This document shows positions 25,145 through 33,150 of a stretch of DNA of 64,000 nucleotides, piece by piece. The notes beneath the pieces are model-generated. The model did not search any database, had not been told where the DNA came from, and was given only the letters and a program-made list of their open reading frames with translations. The stretch is from Paraburkholderia sacchari (lineage in GTDB: Bacteria > Pseudomonadota > Gammaproteobacteria > Burkholderiales > Burkholderiaceae), in NCBI RefSeq assembly GCF_000785435.2, contig NZ_JTDB02000007.1, positions 191,745 through 255,744 on the forward strand, in the 5' to 3' direction. Position 1 is the stretch's first letter; every line of letters begins with the position of its first letter. A program made the position numbers and the translations under genes.

Positions 25145-25993
25145 ATGAATCAATCCGCTGTGACTGCTGCCGGCTCGGCCATTGCCCCACGTAGCGGGCG
25201 GCCATTCGCCTTCGTCGGACGCAAGGCGCTCGCCCGCATCGCTCCCTGGCTCGTGCCGCTCGCGATTCTGGCTGCGTGGGAGCTGGCTGCGCGCAGCGGC
25301 GCGCTTTCCACGCGTGTGTTGCCCGAGCCGCTCGCGGTCGTGAAGGCCGCGTGGTCGCTCATCGAATCGGGCGAGATGCTGCAGGACGTGCGCGTAAGCA
25401 CGTTGCGCGCGATTTCGGGTTTCGCGATCGGCGGCGGCATCGGTCTCGTGCTCGGTCTTGCCACCGGGCTCTTCAAGCCCGCGGAGACCGCGCTCGATTC
25501 GACCATCCAGATGATCCGCAATATTCCCGCGCTCGCGATGATTCCACTCGTGATCCTCTGGTTCGGCATCGAAGAGCAGGCGAAGGTGTTTCTCGTCGCG
25601 CTCGGTGTGTTCTTCCCCGTGTATGTGAATACTTTTCACGGCATCCGCTCGGTGGACGCGAACCTCATCGAGATGGCGCGCAGCTATGGCCTCAGGGGCT
25701 TTGCGCTCTATCGCGAAGTCATCCTGCCAGGCGCGCTGCCGTCGATTCTGGTGGGCGTGCGCTTCGCGCTGGGGCTGATGTGGGTAACGCTGATTGTCGC
25801 GGAAACGATTTCCGCGCAGTCGGGCATCGGCTACATGACGATGAACGCGCGCGAATTTCTTCAGACCGATGTGGTGGTGGTCGGCATTCTGCTGTACGCC
25901 GCGCTCGGCAAGCTCGCCGACTGGCTTGCCAAATGGCTCGAGCGTGCCGCGCTGCGCTGGCACCCCGCTTATCAACAAGGGAGCGATGCATGA
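25145..25993 (+). CDS. ssuC: Alkanesulfonate ABC transporter permease
   Basis: The inner-membrane permease of the sulfonate importer, 282 residues with about six membrane helices. The EAA docking loop is MARSYGLRGFALYREVILPG near residue 180, followed by the conserved ALPSILVGVRFALGLMWVTL typical of SsuC/TauC/NrtB permeases. An unusually alanine- and arginine-rich cytoplasmic N-terminus of about 40 residues precedes the first helix. AAGGA precedes the start by 10 nt. Its stop overlaps the start of ssuB by 4 bp (ATGA), indicating translational coupling. Confidence 0.92.
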   Translation: MNQSAVTAAGSAIAPRSGRPFAFVGRKALARIAPWLVPLAILAAWELAARSGALSTRVLPEPLAVVKAAWSLIESGEMLQDVRVSTLRAISGFAIGGGIGLVLGLATGLFKPAETALDSTIQMIRNIPALAMIPLVILWFGIEEQAKVFLVALGVFFPVYVNTFHGIRSVDANLIEMARSYGLRGFALYREVILPGALPSILVGVRFALGLMWVTLIVAETISAQSGIGYMTMNAREFLQTDVVVVGILLYAALGKLADWLAKWLERAALRWHPAYQQGSDA

Positions 25994-26982
25994 ACGCAAG
26001 CACGTTGGCGGTTCATTTCGGCGGCGTCGCGGGCCGTGATCTCGAAGCCGAGATCGAATTGCCGCGCACTCAGGAGCGCGAAGCGCACGAGGCCGGCGAG
26101 CAGGATGGCGCGCAGCGCACTCACATCGGCGGTCAGGATCGACGTGCGCCGGCAACAAGAGACACGGCGACGGCGCGCAGCGATGCGCGCGCGCACGACC
26201 CGGCCGTCGAATTGCGCCGCGTGGGCAAGCGCTACGGCGAGCGCGTGGTGCTCGACGGCTTCGACCTCTCGATCGAACGTGGCAGCTTCGTGGCGATCGT
26301 GGGACGAAGCGGCTGCGGGAAATCTACGCTGCTGCGCCTCGTAGCCGGGCTCGAAGCGCCCGATGCCGGCGAGCTGACGCGACGCGACGAGCATGGTGCG
26401 CCGCTCGAGACGCGCATGATGTTTCAGGACGCACGGCTCCTGCCGTGGAAAACGGTGCTCCAGAACGTGATGCTTGGGCTTGGGCGCGGTGCGCGCGACG
26501 ACGCTCGCGCGGTGCTCGATGAAGTGGGACTGCTTGCACGCGCCGACGAGTGGCCCGCGCGGCTCTCGGGCGGGCAGCGTCAGCGCGTGGCGCTTGCGCG
26601 GGCGCTGGTGCACCGGCCGAGTCTGTTGCTGCTCGACGAACCGCTAGGCGCACTCGACGCGCTCACGCGCATCGAAATGCACGCGCTGATCGAGCGCCTT
26701 TGGCGCGAGCACCGCTTTACCGCGTTGCTGGTCACCCACGACGTGCATGAGGCCGTTGCGCTGGGCGACCGCATTCTGCTGGTGGAGCAGGGCCGCATCG
26801 CACTCGACCAGCGCGTGCCGCTCGAACGCCCCCGCGCCCGCGCCGACGCGCGCTTTGCCGGAATCGAAGAGCGCGTGCTCCAGCGCGTGCTGGGCAGCGA
26901 AACGCCCGCGAGCGCGCATGCGCCCCGGGCCAACGAAATGCCTTATGGCCTGCGCCCCGCCGAGGTGCGCTGGGCGGTGTGA
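25990..26982 (+). CDS. ssuB: Alkanesulfonate ABC transporter ATPase
   Basis: The ATP-binding subunit that drives sulfonate import with SsuC. The 330 residues include Walker A VGRSGCGKSTLLR (near residue 105), Q-loop MMFQDARLLPW, signature RLSGGQRQRVALARAL and Walker B LLLLDEPLGALD, then the switch His in LVTHDVHEA. Relatives are about 255-270 residues. The excess is an N-terminal extension of about 75 residues that is polar, Arg/Ala/Glu-rich and probably disordered. The ATG at 25990 overlaps ssuC, which fixes the start, so the extension appears genuinely translated. Confidence 0.93.
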   Translation: MNASTLAVHFGGVAGRDLEAEIELPRTQEREAHEAGEQDGAQRTHIGGQDRRAPATRDTATARSDARAHDPAVELRRVGKRYGERVVLDGFDLSIERGSFVAIVGRSGCGKSTLLRLVAGLEAPDAGELTRRDEHGAPLETRMMFQDARLLPWKTVLQNVMLGLGRGARDDARAVLDEVGLLARADEWPARLSGGQRQRVALARALVHRPSLLLLDEPLGALDALTRIEMHALIERLWREHRFTALLVTHDVHEAVALGDRILLVEQGRIALDQRVPLERPRARADARFAGIEERVLQRVLGSETPASAHAPRANEMPYGLRPAEVRWAV

Positions 26983-27042
26983 ATGCGGGGCAAAGCATCC
27001 GTACCCAATGATTTTCGTTTATCAACTTCAGGAGCCGAATCA

Positions 27043-27258
27043 ATGAGCATTTCCGCCATCAACGTGCGCAACCAGTTCCGCGGCAAGGTCAAGGAGATCA
27101 TCCGTGGGCCGGTGGTATCGGAGGTCGACGTCGACACACCGTTTGGCGTGGTCACTTCGGTTATCACGACGCGCTCGATCGACGAACTCGAACTGAAGGT
27201 CGGCTCGGAAGTCGTCGCGCTCGTGAAGTCGACGGAGGTGTCGATCGCGCGCCTGTGA
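27043..27258 (+). CDS. ssuF: TOBE-domain molybdopterin-binding-type protein (SsuF-like)
   Basis: A 71-residue single TOBE domain of the mop family: MSISAINVRNQFRGKVKEII, then TPFGVVTSVITTRSIDELEL and LVKSTEVSIARL. In Pseudomonas putida a gene of this type, ssuF, closes the ssu operon and is needed for sulfonate use; its ligand there (molybdate or another oxyanion) is not settled. The position directly after ssuB supports the same assignment. AGGAG precedes the ATG at 27043. The 60 bp between ssuB and this gene contain no terminator. Confidence 0.85.
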   Translation: MSISAINVRNQFRGKVKEIIRGPVVSEVDVDTPFGVVTSVITTRSIDELELKVGSEVVALVKSTEVSIARL

Positions 27259-27353
27259 ATCGCCGGCGGGCGGCTTCGGGGCTCGCGCGGAGAGTTGTGC
27301 GCCCGGCGTGGAAGTGCGAGGATGGATCACTCAACCACGACGGAGAGACGATC

Positions 27354-27596
27354 ATGGAGCCGAAAGGCATCGACATGGGCGACTACGAGGAGCGCTACAA
27401 GGACTACGACATCGAAGTCGCGGTCGAACAGGTGCTCACGGGCGTGAAGGCGCACTTTCGCGTGCTCAAGGCCGGCGCTCTGGTAACGGACTGGCAACTG
27501 GTCCATATCGACCGCCTCTGGTCGACCGAGCATGCGGCGGCCGAGGCGGGTTTCGAGGCGGCGCGCGCGTGGATTGACGGCGGTGTGGCGCAATGA
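27354..27596 (+). CDS. Small conserved-looking hypothetical protein
   Basis: An 80-residue acidic soluble protein (MGDYEERYKDYDIEVAVEQV, then VLKAGALVTDWQLVHIDRLW and an alanine-rich terminal helix). I cannot name its family with confidence. The layout of two beta-strand-like segments and a C-terminal helix is reminiscent of small Burkholderia DUF proteins. GGAGAG stands 6-11 nt before the ATG at 27354. It follows the ssu operon by 95 bp on the same strand, but nothing ties it to sulfur metabolism. Confidence 0.68.
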   Translation: MEPKGIDMGDYEERYKDYDIEVAVEQVLTGVKAHFRVLKAGALVTDWQLVHIDRLWSTEHAAAEAGFEAARAWIDGGVAQ

Positions 27597-27642
27597 GGTT
27601 TATCGCATTGCAGGTACGGCGCCGCCTGGTCATGTGCGTGCC

Positions 27643-28014
27643 TCAGAAGGCGCTCGCTTCGCTTTTGCGTGGATTCCGATAAAAGCGTGTTCCATTGAAT
27701 TTATCGGGGCCGACAAATAGCAGCAGCACCAAACCGATCTGGCCAAATGGCACGATCGCTATCAACCACCACCACCAGCCGCTCACGCCAATATCGTGGA
27801 GCCGGCGCACCATTGCGGCAATGGGAACCCAGAAAGCCACGCACACAATCACCATGCCGAGAATCGCGGCCGGGAGCGTATTGCCGAGACCATCTTCGGG
27901 CATGAGAGTGTCGAGCGCATAAACGAATATCAGGAACAGCGCCATCGTGATGGCGTACTCGCGCCGCGTGGCGCGGCCAGAAAGCGTGAAGCGTCGTTCG
28001 AGCCATTTTTCCAT
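27643..28014 (-). CDS. DUF805 membrane protein
   Basis: A 123-residue inner-membrane protein. It begins with the DUF805 hallmark FTLSGRATRREYAITMALFL, continues with a second helix (LPAAILGMVIVCVAFWVPIA) and the RRLHDIGVSGWWWWL motif, and ends in a third helix plus a short cytoplasmic tail. This is full length for the family. The function is unknown; DUF805 proteins are widespread and often near phage or stress loci, for which I see no sign here. The 357 bp upstream (28015-28371) contain no gene, only the tRNA-His terminator. Confidence 0.88.
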   Translation of the reverse strand: MEKWLERRFTLSGRATRREYAITMALFLIFVYALDTLMPEDGLGNTLPAAILGMVIVCVAFWVPIAAMVRRLHDIGVSGWWWWLIAIVPFGQIGLVLLLFVGPDKFNGTRFYRNPRKSEASAF

Positions 28015-28324
28015 GGTGTCGATATTTCCGTCGTCGGTTGCATGCTGTTGGATTTATTTCGCTGCGGGAAGCGATTTTACGCACGGGTGACGGTGGGATG
28101 GCATAGGTTTTATCGAGTTTATTGATTTGGCATCCTGCATATTATTGCTTGTGAATAGATTGGCTTGAGTTATTCATTCTGCATGCTGGGAAGGTCGCTT
28201 TGGGCACTGAGGTGCCGAGTCGCCAGGCGGTCCGTAGTGCGATGGAATCCATAAGGACTCCATGGGACGGATCGTTTGCTGGGTTGATGGCGAATACGGG
28301 GGTATTCGGTATTCGAAAGCCGGA

Positions 28325-28364
28325 AAGCAAAAAGCCCAGTTCATTTGAACTGGGCTTTTTGCTT
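28325..28364 (-). terminator. Intrinsic terminator of tRNA-His
   Basis: Two perfect 19-bp arms (AAGCAAAAAGCCCAGTTCA and its complement) around a 2-nt loop, including A- and T-runs, so it can work in both directions. It starts 8 bp beyond the 3' end of tRNA-His. Confidence 0.85.
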
Positions 28365-28371
28365 GAATTCT

Positions 28372-28447
28372 TGGGGTGGCTGATGGGACTCGAACCCACG
28401 ACAACAGGAATCACAATCCTGGACTCTACCAACTGAGCTACAGCCAC
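28372..28447 (-). tRNA. tRNA-His (GTG)
   Basis: On the minus strand a 76-nt tRNA reads GTGGCTGTAGCTCAGTTGG at its 5' end and CAGCCACCCCA at its 3' end, with anticodon loop TTGTGAT (GTG). The base before position 1 is G and faces the discriminator C73, the identity pair of histidine tRNA. A minus-strand TATAAT at 28506-28511 is a likely -10 box. Confidence 0.97.
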
Positions 28448-28541
28448 CACTGTTACTGCTTTCTCGCTAGCGCTGCTTTGTGAGCGGCGTCAATCAAGAA
28501 GCAGGATTATATACATAGCGGATCGGACTTGCCTAGCCCCT

Positions 28542-29567
28542 TTATTCAAATATTTCAGAAGAAAGTGCAGGCGACGCTTCCATGGGGCTGCGCAGGTGGG
28601 CGCGCGCTTCCTCGAAGATTGCGAGGTCGCCCTTGGCAAGCTTGCGGTTGTCCGACAGCACGCGCCGCCATCCGCGCGCGCCGGCTTCGCCGCGATACAG
28701 CCCCAGTGCGTGGCGCGTGATCGCGGCCAGGTGCGTGCCGCGTGCCACTTCACTCGCGCAGTACTGCATGAGCTTCGCTTCGATGTCGTCGCGCGTGGGC
28801 GCGGGTTCGCTGGCGCCATAGAAACGCGCGTCGACGCTGGCCAGCACGTAGGGGTTGTGGTAAGCCTCGCGCCCGAGCATCACGCCGTCGACGTGCTCGA
28901 GGTGCAAAGCCACCTCGTCGAGCGTCTTGATGCCGCCGTTAATGATGATTTCGAGCTGCGGAAAATCGCGCTTGAGCTGCCAGGCGTATTCGTACTTGAG
29001 CGGCGGAATCTCGCGGTTTTCCTTCGGGCTCAAGCCTTTGAGAATGGCGTTGCGCGCATGGACGATGAAAACCGTGCAACCCGCATCCGCGATGGTGCCG
29101 ACAAAATCGCGCACGAACGCGTAGTCCTCGACCGCATCCACGCCGATGCGATGCTTGACCGTGACCGGCACCGAAACCGCGTCGCGCATTGCTTTTACGC
29201 AGTCGGCCACGAGCTGCGGCTCGTTCATCAGGCACGCGCCGAAAGCGCCGCGCTGGACGCGCTCGGACGGGCAGCCGCAGTTCAGGTTGATTTCGTCGTA
29301 GCCCCATTGCTCGCCGAGCTTGGCCGACCGGGCGAGGTCGTCCGGCTCGCTGCCGCCCAGTTGCAGCGCGACCGGCGCTTCGTCGGGCGTGAACGCAAGA
29401 TGGCGCGGCACGTCGCCGTGGAGCAGGGCGCCCGTCGTCACCATCTCCGTATACAGCCAGGTGTGCCGTGAGATGAAGCGGTGCAGCGAGCGGCAGTGGC
29501 GGTCAGTCCAATCCATCATCGGGGCAACGGACACGCGGCGGGGACTGGCGATACGGTGGGTGGACAT
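28542..29567 (-). CDS. dusA: tRNA-dihydrouridine(20/20a) synthase
   Basis: An FMN-dependent enzyme that reduces uridine 20 (and 20a) in the tRNA D-loop using NADPH. The 341 residues start with VSVAPMMDWTDRHCRSLHR. They include the active-site cysteine in INLNCGCPSERVQRGAFGAC (near residue 100), the TVKHRIGVD segment, the phosphate-binding INGGIKTLDEV and the ending HALGLYRGEAGARGWRR typical of DusA. I chose the ATG at 29567, which precedes the conserved core by 16 residues; a TTG at 29597 would add ten. It sits next to tRNA-His on the same strand but has its own upstream region. Confidence 0.95.
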   Translation of the reverse strand: MSTHRIASPRRVSVAPMMDWTDRHCRSLHRFISRHTWLYTEMVTTGALLHGDVPRHLAFTPDEAPVALQLGGSEPDDLARSAKLGEQWGYDEINLNCGCPSERVQRGAFGACLMNEPQLVADCVKAMRDAVSVPVTVKHRIGVDAVEDYAFVRDFVGTIADAGCTVFIVHARNAILKGLSPKENREIPPLKYEYAWQLKRDFPQLEIIINGGIKTLDEVALHLEHVDGVMLGREAYHNPYVLASVDARFYGASEPAPTRDDIEAKLMQYCASEVARGTHLAAITRHALGLYRGEAGARGWRRVLSDNRKLAKGDLAIFEEARAHLRSPMEASPALSSEIFE

Positions 29568-30017
29568 GGCGAATCGGTGCGCAAGAAAGCGCGACAAGCG
29601 TGGATCAACCTTTTATTTTATCGCAACCCCGCCCAAGCGAGTTCCTGGGCGTTCCAGCGATTTCGCGCTACAGCATGCGGGCAGCGTGGGCCGGGTGTTT
29701 TGTGCGAGCGCTAGTTGGAGCGCTTCCGGTACGTTCGGCCAGGCGAAAGACCCTTCAGGTGTTATGTAATCCACCCGCTGCATTGTGCGTCGCGTCAGAA
29801 ATTTTGGATGGCTTTTAAGGGGCTGTTCGGCGCTGAGCCCCGCCAGAGCTGGCGGAGGCGATTGTTTACGGCGTTGGAATAGTAAATTCGGCATATCGTG
29901 ATTATTTTTCGATAGTAGGTAGTTACACTGACTCTCACTGACGCAGCTCATGGGCATCGACCTCCCAGGCGCGGCGCCATCACCGAACCGCAATCGAAAC
30001 TGATACTGGAGTCCACC
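29568..30017. other. 450-bp gene-free region between dusA and the DUF4148 gene
   Basis: No frame is convincing. A short hairpin CCGCCAG-AG-CTGGCGG lies at 29840-29855, and the last 150 bp before the DUF4148 gene are AT-richer and probably carry its promoter. Confidence 0.4.
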
Positions 30018-30293
30018 ATGAAGACCAAACTGATCGCAGCGCTGCTGGTCGCAGCTTCCGCTTCCATCGCCGCTCCGGCGTTCGCCAGCGGTTACGGCCC
30101 GGCGCCGCACTATCGTCCGGACGTTGGCGCGCCGGCTTCGCAACAAGGCCAAAGCGCCCAGACGGTGAGCGCTGAGCGTGCCCAGCAGCAAGGCGTCGAC
30201 GCGTCGTACGGCGGTGTCGCGAGCGTGTCCACCCAGTCGGGCAGCCGCAACGATCAAACGCCGCGTTCGCAGCAAGTGTTTTTCGGCCACTAA
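30018..30293 (+). CDS. DUF4148-family secreted protein
   Basis: A 91-residue exported protein of the DUF4148 type, a family expanded in Burkholderia and relatives. It has a textbook signal peptide (MKTKLIAALLVAASASIAAP, cleavage near AFA, residue 23), then a Gly/Pro/Gln-rich mature part (GYGPAPHYRPDVGAPASQQG) without cysteines, ending in QQVFFGH. Related proteins are strongly expressed periplasmic proteins of unknown function. It has its own promoter region upstream and a terminator-like hairpin downstream, so it is a single-gene unit. Confidence 0.8.
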   Translation: MKTKLIAALLVAASASIAAPAFASGYGPAPHYRPDVGAPASQQGQSAQTVSAERAQQQGVDASYGGVASVSTQSGSRNDQTPRSQQVFFGH

Positions 30294-30336
30294 GTTCTCG
30301 CGGTCCGAAACGCCGCCCTTCAATCGGGTGGCTTGG

Positions 30337-30367
30337 GCGCCGGGTGTCCTCAGGACCCCGGCGCTTT
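30337..30367 (+). terminator. Probable terminator after the DUF4148 gene
   Basis: GCGCCGGG-T-GTCCT and AGGACCCCGGCGC arms with a 2-nt loop and one bulge, followed by TTTGCTTT. Strong stem, imperfect T-tract. The remainder of the gap to 30646 shows no gene. Confidence 0.55.
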
Positions 30368-30646
30368 GCTTTGCGCGCGGATTTCACGGCGCCTGAAAAA
30401 AATCGGCCGGCGTGATAGTTTCGCGATTCTTCGCCCGAAGCGCTCGCGCAGATCGACGCGCTGCACGAAGCACATCCAGCCCCGCGCCTTGAATTTGGCT
30501 TGATCAAGCATTGCGCGTGCTGGCATCATGCGGCGCGCGCTGCACGGTTCTATCTGGTTTTGCCCGATGCTCCAATGGGCGCGCCTTGCTTGACCTGCTC
30601 GCCCCGGATCATCCGGCCCCGAGCTCCTTAGCGGAGTATTACTACA

Positions 30647-31717
30647 ATGACCAGCGCACGCGACGCACATCCCCCACAGTCGCCGCCCTCGTGGGGTTGG
30701 CCCCTTTTCATTCTGCTGGCCGTTGCCGGCCTGTTCTATGTGAAGTGGTTTCCGTACTACCACCGCGCATTCACGGCCGAGGCCACGCATTCGATCGGCA
30801 AGTCCATCCTGATGGGCGGCGCGGCGAGCGCCCCTGAGCCGTCGTTCGCGGCCGCGATCGACTATGCCTTGGCCTATGGCAAGGCGATCTGGCAGGCGAT
30901 GGTGCTGGGCCTGCTGCTCGGCTCGGGCGTGCAGGCGCTGCTGCCCGCGCAGTGGATTGCGCGCGCGCTGGGGCGCCATGGTTTCGGCAGCGTCGCGGCA
31001 GGCGGTCTGCTCGCGGTGCCCGGCATGATGTGCACGTGCTGCGCCGCGCCGGTCGTGGCGGGGCTGCGCGCGCGCAATGCGTCGCCGGGCGGGGCGATCG
31101 CGTTCTGGCTCGGCAACTCGGTGCTCAACCCCGCGACGCTCGTGTTCATGGGCTTCGTGCTGGGCTGGCAGTGGAGCGCGCTGCGCCTCGTGCTGGGCGT
31201 GCTGATGGTGTTTGGCCTGGGCTGGCTCGCGAACCGGCTGGTGACGCGCGAAGAGGCGCTCGCCGCCGACGTGCGGCTCGCGATGTTCGCGCAGGAGCAA
31301 GCCGAAAGCGGCAATGCGCTCGTGCGCTGGCTGCGTCTGTTCGTGCGCATGGCGGTGCGGCTCGTGCCCGAATACATCGTGCTCGTGCTGTTGCTGGGCG
31401 CGGCGCGTGCGTGGCTCTTTCCGCACATCGGCCCCGAGGTCGCGAGCAGCCTTGGCTGGATCGTTGTGTTCGCGGTGGCCGGCATGCTGTTCGTGATCCC
31501 CACCGCTGGCGAGGTGCCGATCATTCAGGCGATGCTGGCGCTCGGCATGGGCGTGGGGCCGGCGGGCGCGCTGCTGATGACGCTGCCGCCCGTGAGCCTG
31601 CCCTCGTTCGCGATGCTGGCCGGCTCGTTCCGGGTGCGCACGCTGGCGCTGGTGGGCTCGGTGGTCGTGCTGTTCGGCGTGGTGGCGGGGCTGGCGACGG
31701 TCGCGCTGGGGTTTTAG
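30647..31717 (+). CDS. Permease of the UPF0718/DUF318 (ArsP-like) family
   Basis: A 356-residue inner-membrane protein with about eight to ten helices. The paired CC motif VPGMMCTCCAAPVVAGLRAR (near residue 130) and GGAIAFWLGNSVLNPATLVF (near residue 150) mark the UPF0718 permease family. ArsP, in the same family, exports trivalent methylated organoarsenicals through such cysteines. The inverted second-half repeat is VIPTAGEVPIIQAMLALGMG. The actual substrate is unknown and no ars genes are nearby. The ATG at 30647 follows AGCGGAG. Confidence 0.82.
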   Translation: MTSARDAHPPQSPPSWGWPLFILLAVAGLFYVKWFPYYHRAFTAEATHSIGKSILMGGAASAPEPSFAAAIDYALAYGKAIWQAMVLGLLLGSGVQALLPAQWIARALGRHGFGSVAAGGLLAVPGMMCTCCAAPVVAGLRARNASPGGAIAFWLGNSVLNPATLVFMGFVLGWQWSALRLVLGVLMVFGLGWLANRLVTREEALAADVRLAMFAQEQAESGNALVRWLRLFVRMAVRLVPEYIVLVLLLGAARAWLFPHIGPEVASSLGWIVVFAVAGMLFVIPTAGEVPIIQAMLALGMGVGPAGALLMTLPPVSLPSFAMLAGSFRVRTLALVGSVVVLFGVVAGLATVALGF

Positions 31718-31859
31718 CGCGCTTTAGTAGCGCCTGGTCGCACGAATTGGTGCGCATCGGCGTGAACAGGCCCTAAGATAAGAGACTCGCATCAACGGCG
31801 GATTACCGGCTAACCAGCTGGCTGTCCGCACAGAACAGGGCTGCGGCCCGGGAGCCGCC

Positions 31860-32282
31860 ATGGCAAAGCAAAAGACGAATCCGAAACTCGAACAGGCCCT
31901 GACGCGGGGCGACCTTGCCATCCGGCAGGCCAACTCCGCTCGCGCAACGGCGGTTTTGCGCGCACTCGGCAAGATGATTGTGGAGGCGTCGGCGACCATC
32001 GGCGTCGAGGCGCACACGTCGATTCCCGATGGCGACCGCATTTACGATCCCGCCGACGGCCTCTGGCCGCAGCAGTTGCTGATTTCGCTCGATGGCCCGG
32101 TCGAGGACTCGGACCCGGAGGAGATCCGCACGATCCGCCTGCTTGCGCAGTCGCAGTCCACGCAGTTCCGCGTCGAATGGCATCGCGCCGACGGCAAGAT
32201 CGGCCGCCAGGAGGGCGGCCCATTCGCGACCGTCGCGTTCATTTCGGATGTCGATATCCCGTGGGGCGACGACGAAGACTGA
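31860..32282 (+). CDS. Hypothetical cytoplasmic protein
   Basis: A 140-residue soluble protein I do not recognise. The N-terminal helix is basic (MAKQKTNPKLEQALTRGDLA). The centre has alternating strands (LWPQQLLISLDGPVEDSDPE and FRVEWHRADGKIGRQEGGPF), and the C-terminus is strongly acidic (DVDIPWGDDED). GGGAGCC precedes the ATG at 31860. Codon use matches the genome and the other frames have a non-coding look. It lies between the permease gene and the convergent NodJ-like gene, with a 142-bp gap before it. Confidence 0.7.
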   Translation: MAKQKTNPKLEQALTRGDLAIRQANSARATAVLRALGKMIVEASATIGVEAHTSIPDGDRIYDPADGLWPQQLLISLDGPVEDSDPEEIRTIRLLAQSQSTQFRVEWHRADGKIGRQEGGPFATVAFISDVDIPWGDDED

Positions 32283-32303
32283 GCGTTCTCCGAATCGCGT
32301 GCG

Positions 32304-33140
32304 TTAGCGCATCATGCGCCGCCGGAACAGGATCGAGGCGACGCCGAAGGGCACCACCACGTAGAGCACGAGCACGGCGAGATGCAGTCCCGCGTGCTCG
32401 ATCGGGCGTCCGAGCATGGCGGGGCGAATCAACTCGACGGCGTGCGCGAGCGGCAGCATCAGCGTGACGTGTTGCGCGGCGGCGGGCAGCTGCGTGATTG
32501 GAAAGAACACGCCGGAAAGCAGCAGCATCGGCGTGAGCACGAGCGTCTGATAGAACATGAAGAAGTCATAGGACGGCGCGAGCGCAGTGACGATCATCGC
32601 GCAACTCGCGAATGCGAGGCCCGCGAGCGCGATCACGGGCAGCGCGAGCAGCATCGACGGAAAGCTCGCGTAGCCGAGCAGGCCCGCCACGATCATGATG
32701 GCCGCACCCGACAGCATCGACTTGCTGGCGGCCCAGACAACCTCGCCGAGCACCACGTCGCCGAGCGAGAGCGGCGTGTGCATGATCGCTTCCCATGTGC
32801 GCTGCACGTGCATGCGCGAGAAACCCGAGTACATCGACTCGAAGCTCGCGGACATCATCACCGAGGACGACACCGTACCTGCTGCGAGAAACGCAATGTA
32901 CGAGACGCCGTCGACGTGGCCCACCATCAGCCCGAGCCCGAAGCCGAGGCCGAACAGATAGATCATCGGGTCGGCGAGATTGCCGAACATCGAGGCGATC
33001 GCCAGCTTGCGCCAGACAAGATAGTTGCGCCGCCACACGGCGATCCAGTGCGTCGCGTTCGACGGCAGCGCCGCGCGCGGCGCGCGCATGGGAGACGGGG
33101 CGGGGCGCGTGGGCGGCGGAGTTTGCGTGCGTGTCTGCAT
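32304..33140 (-). CDS. nodJ: ABC-2 type exporter permease, NodJ-like
   Basis: A 278-residue permease of the ABC-2/NodJ family with about six membrane helices. After a proline-rich cytoplasmic N-terminus of about 30 residues come WRRNYLVWRKLAIASMFGNL and DPMIYLFGLGFGLGLMVG. The C-terminal conserved block LSGVFFPITQLPAAAQHVTL is diagnostic for this family. In rhizobia NodIJ exports lipochitin Nod factors. Burkholderia carry the same pair without nod genes and its substrate there is unknown. It starts 10 bp after the ATPase gene, so the two form an operon. Confidence 0.85.
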   Translation of the reverse strand: MQTRTQTPPPTRPAPSPMRAPRAALPSNATHWIAVWRRNYLVWRKLAIASMFGNLADPMIYLFGLGFGLGLMVGHVDGVSYIAFLAAGTVSSSVMMSASFESMYSGFSRMHVQRTWEAIMHTPLSLGDVVLGEVVWAASKSMLSGAAIMIVAGLLGYASFPSMLLALPVIALAGLAFASCAMIVTALAPSYDFFMFYQTLVLTPMLLLSGVFFPITQLPAAAQHVTLMLPLAHAVELIRPAMLGRPIEHAGLHLAVLVLYVVVPFGVASILFRRRMMR

Positions 33141-33150
33141 GGTGGCGATG

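Noticed and set aside
28142..28450. A minus-strand frame over the tRNA-His gene
   Set aside because: It is a read of tRNA and terminator sequence, not a protein gene.
29613..30323. A 236-codon minus-strand frame opposite the DUF4148 gene
   Set aside because: The DUF4148 protein has a clean signal peptide on the plus strand; the antisense frame has no family features.
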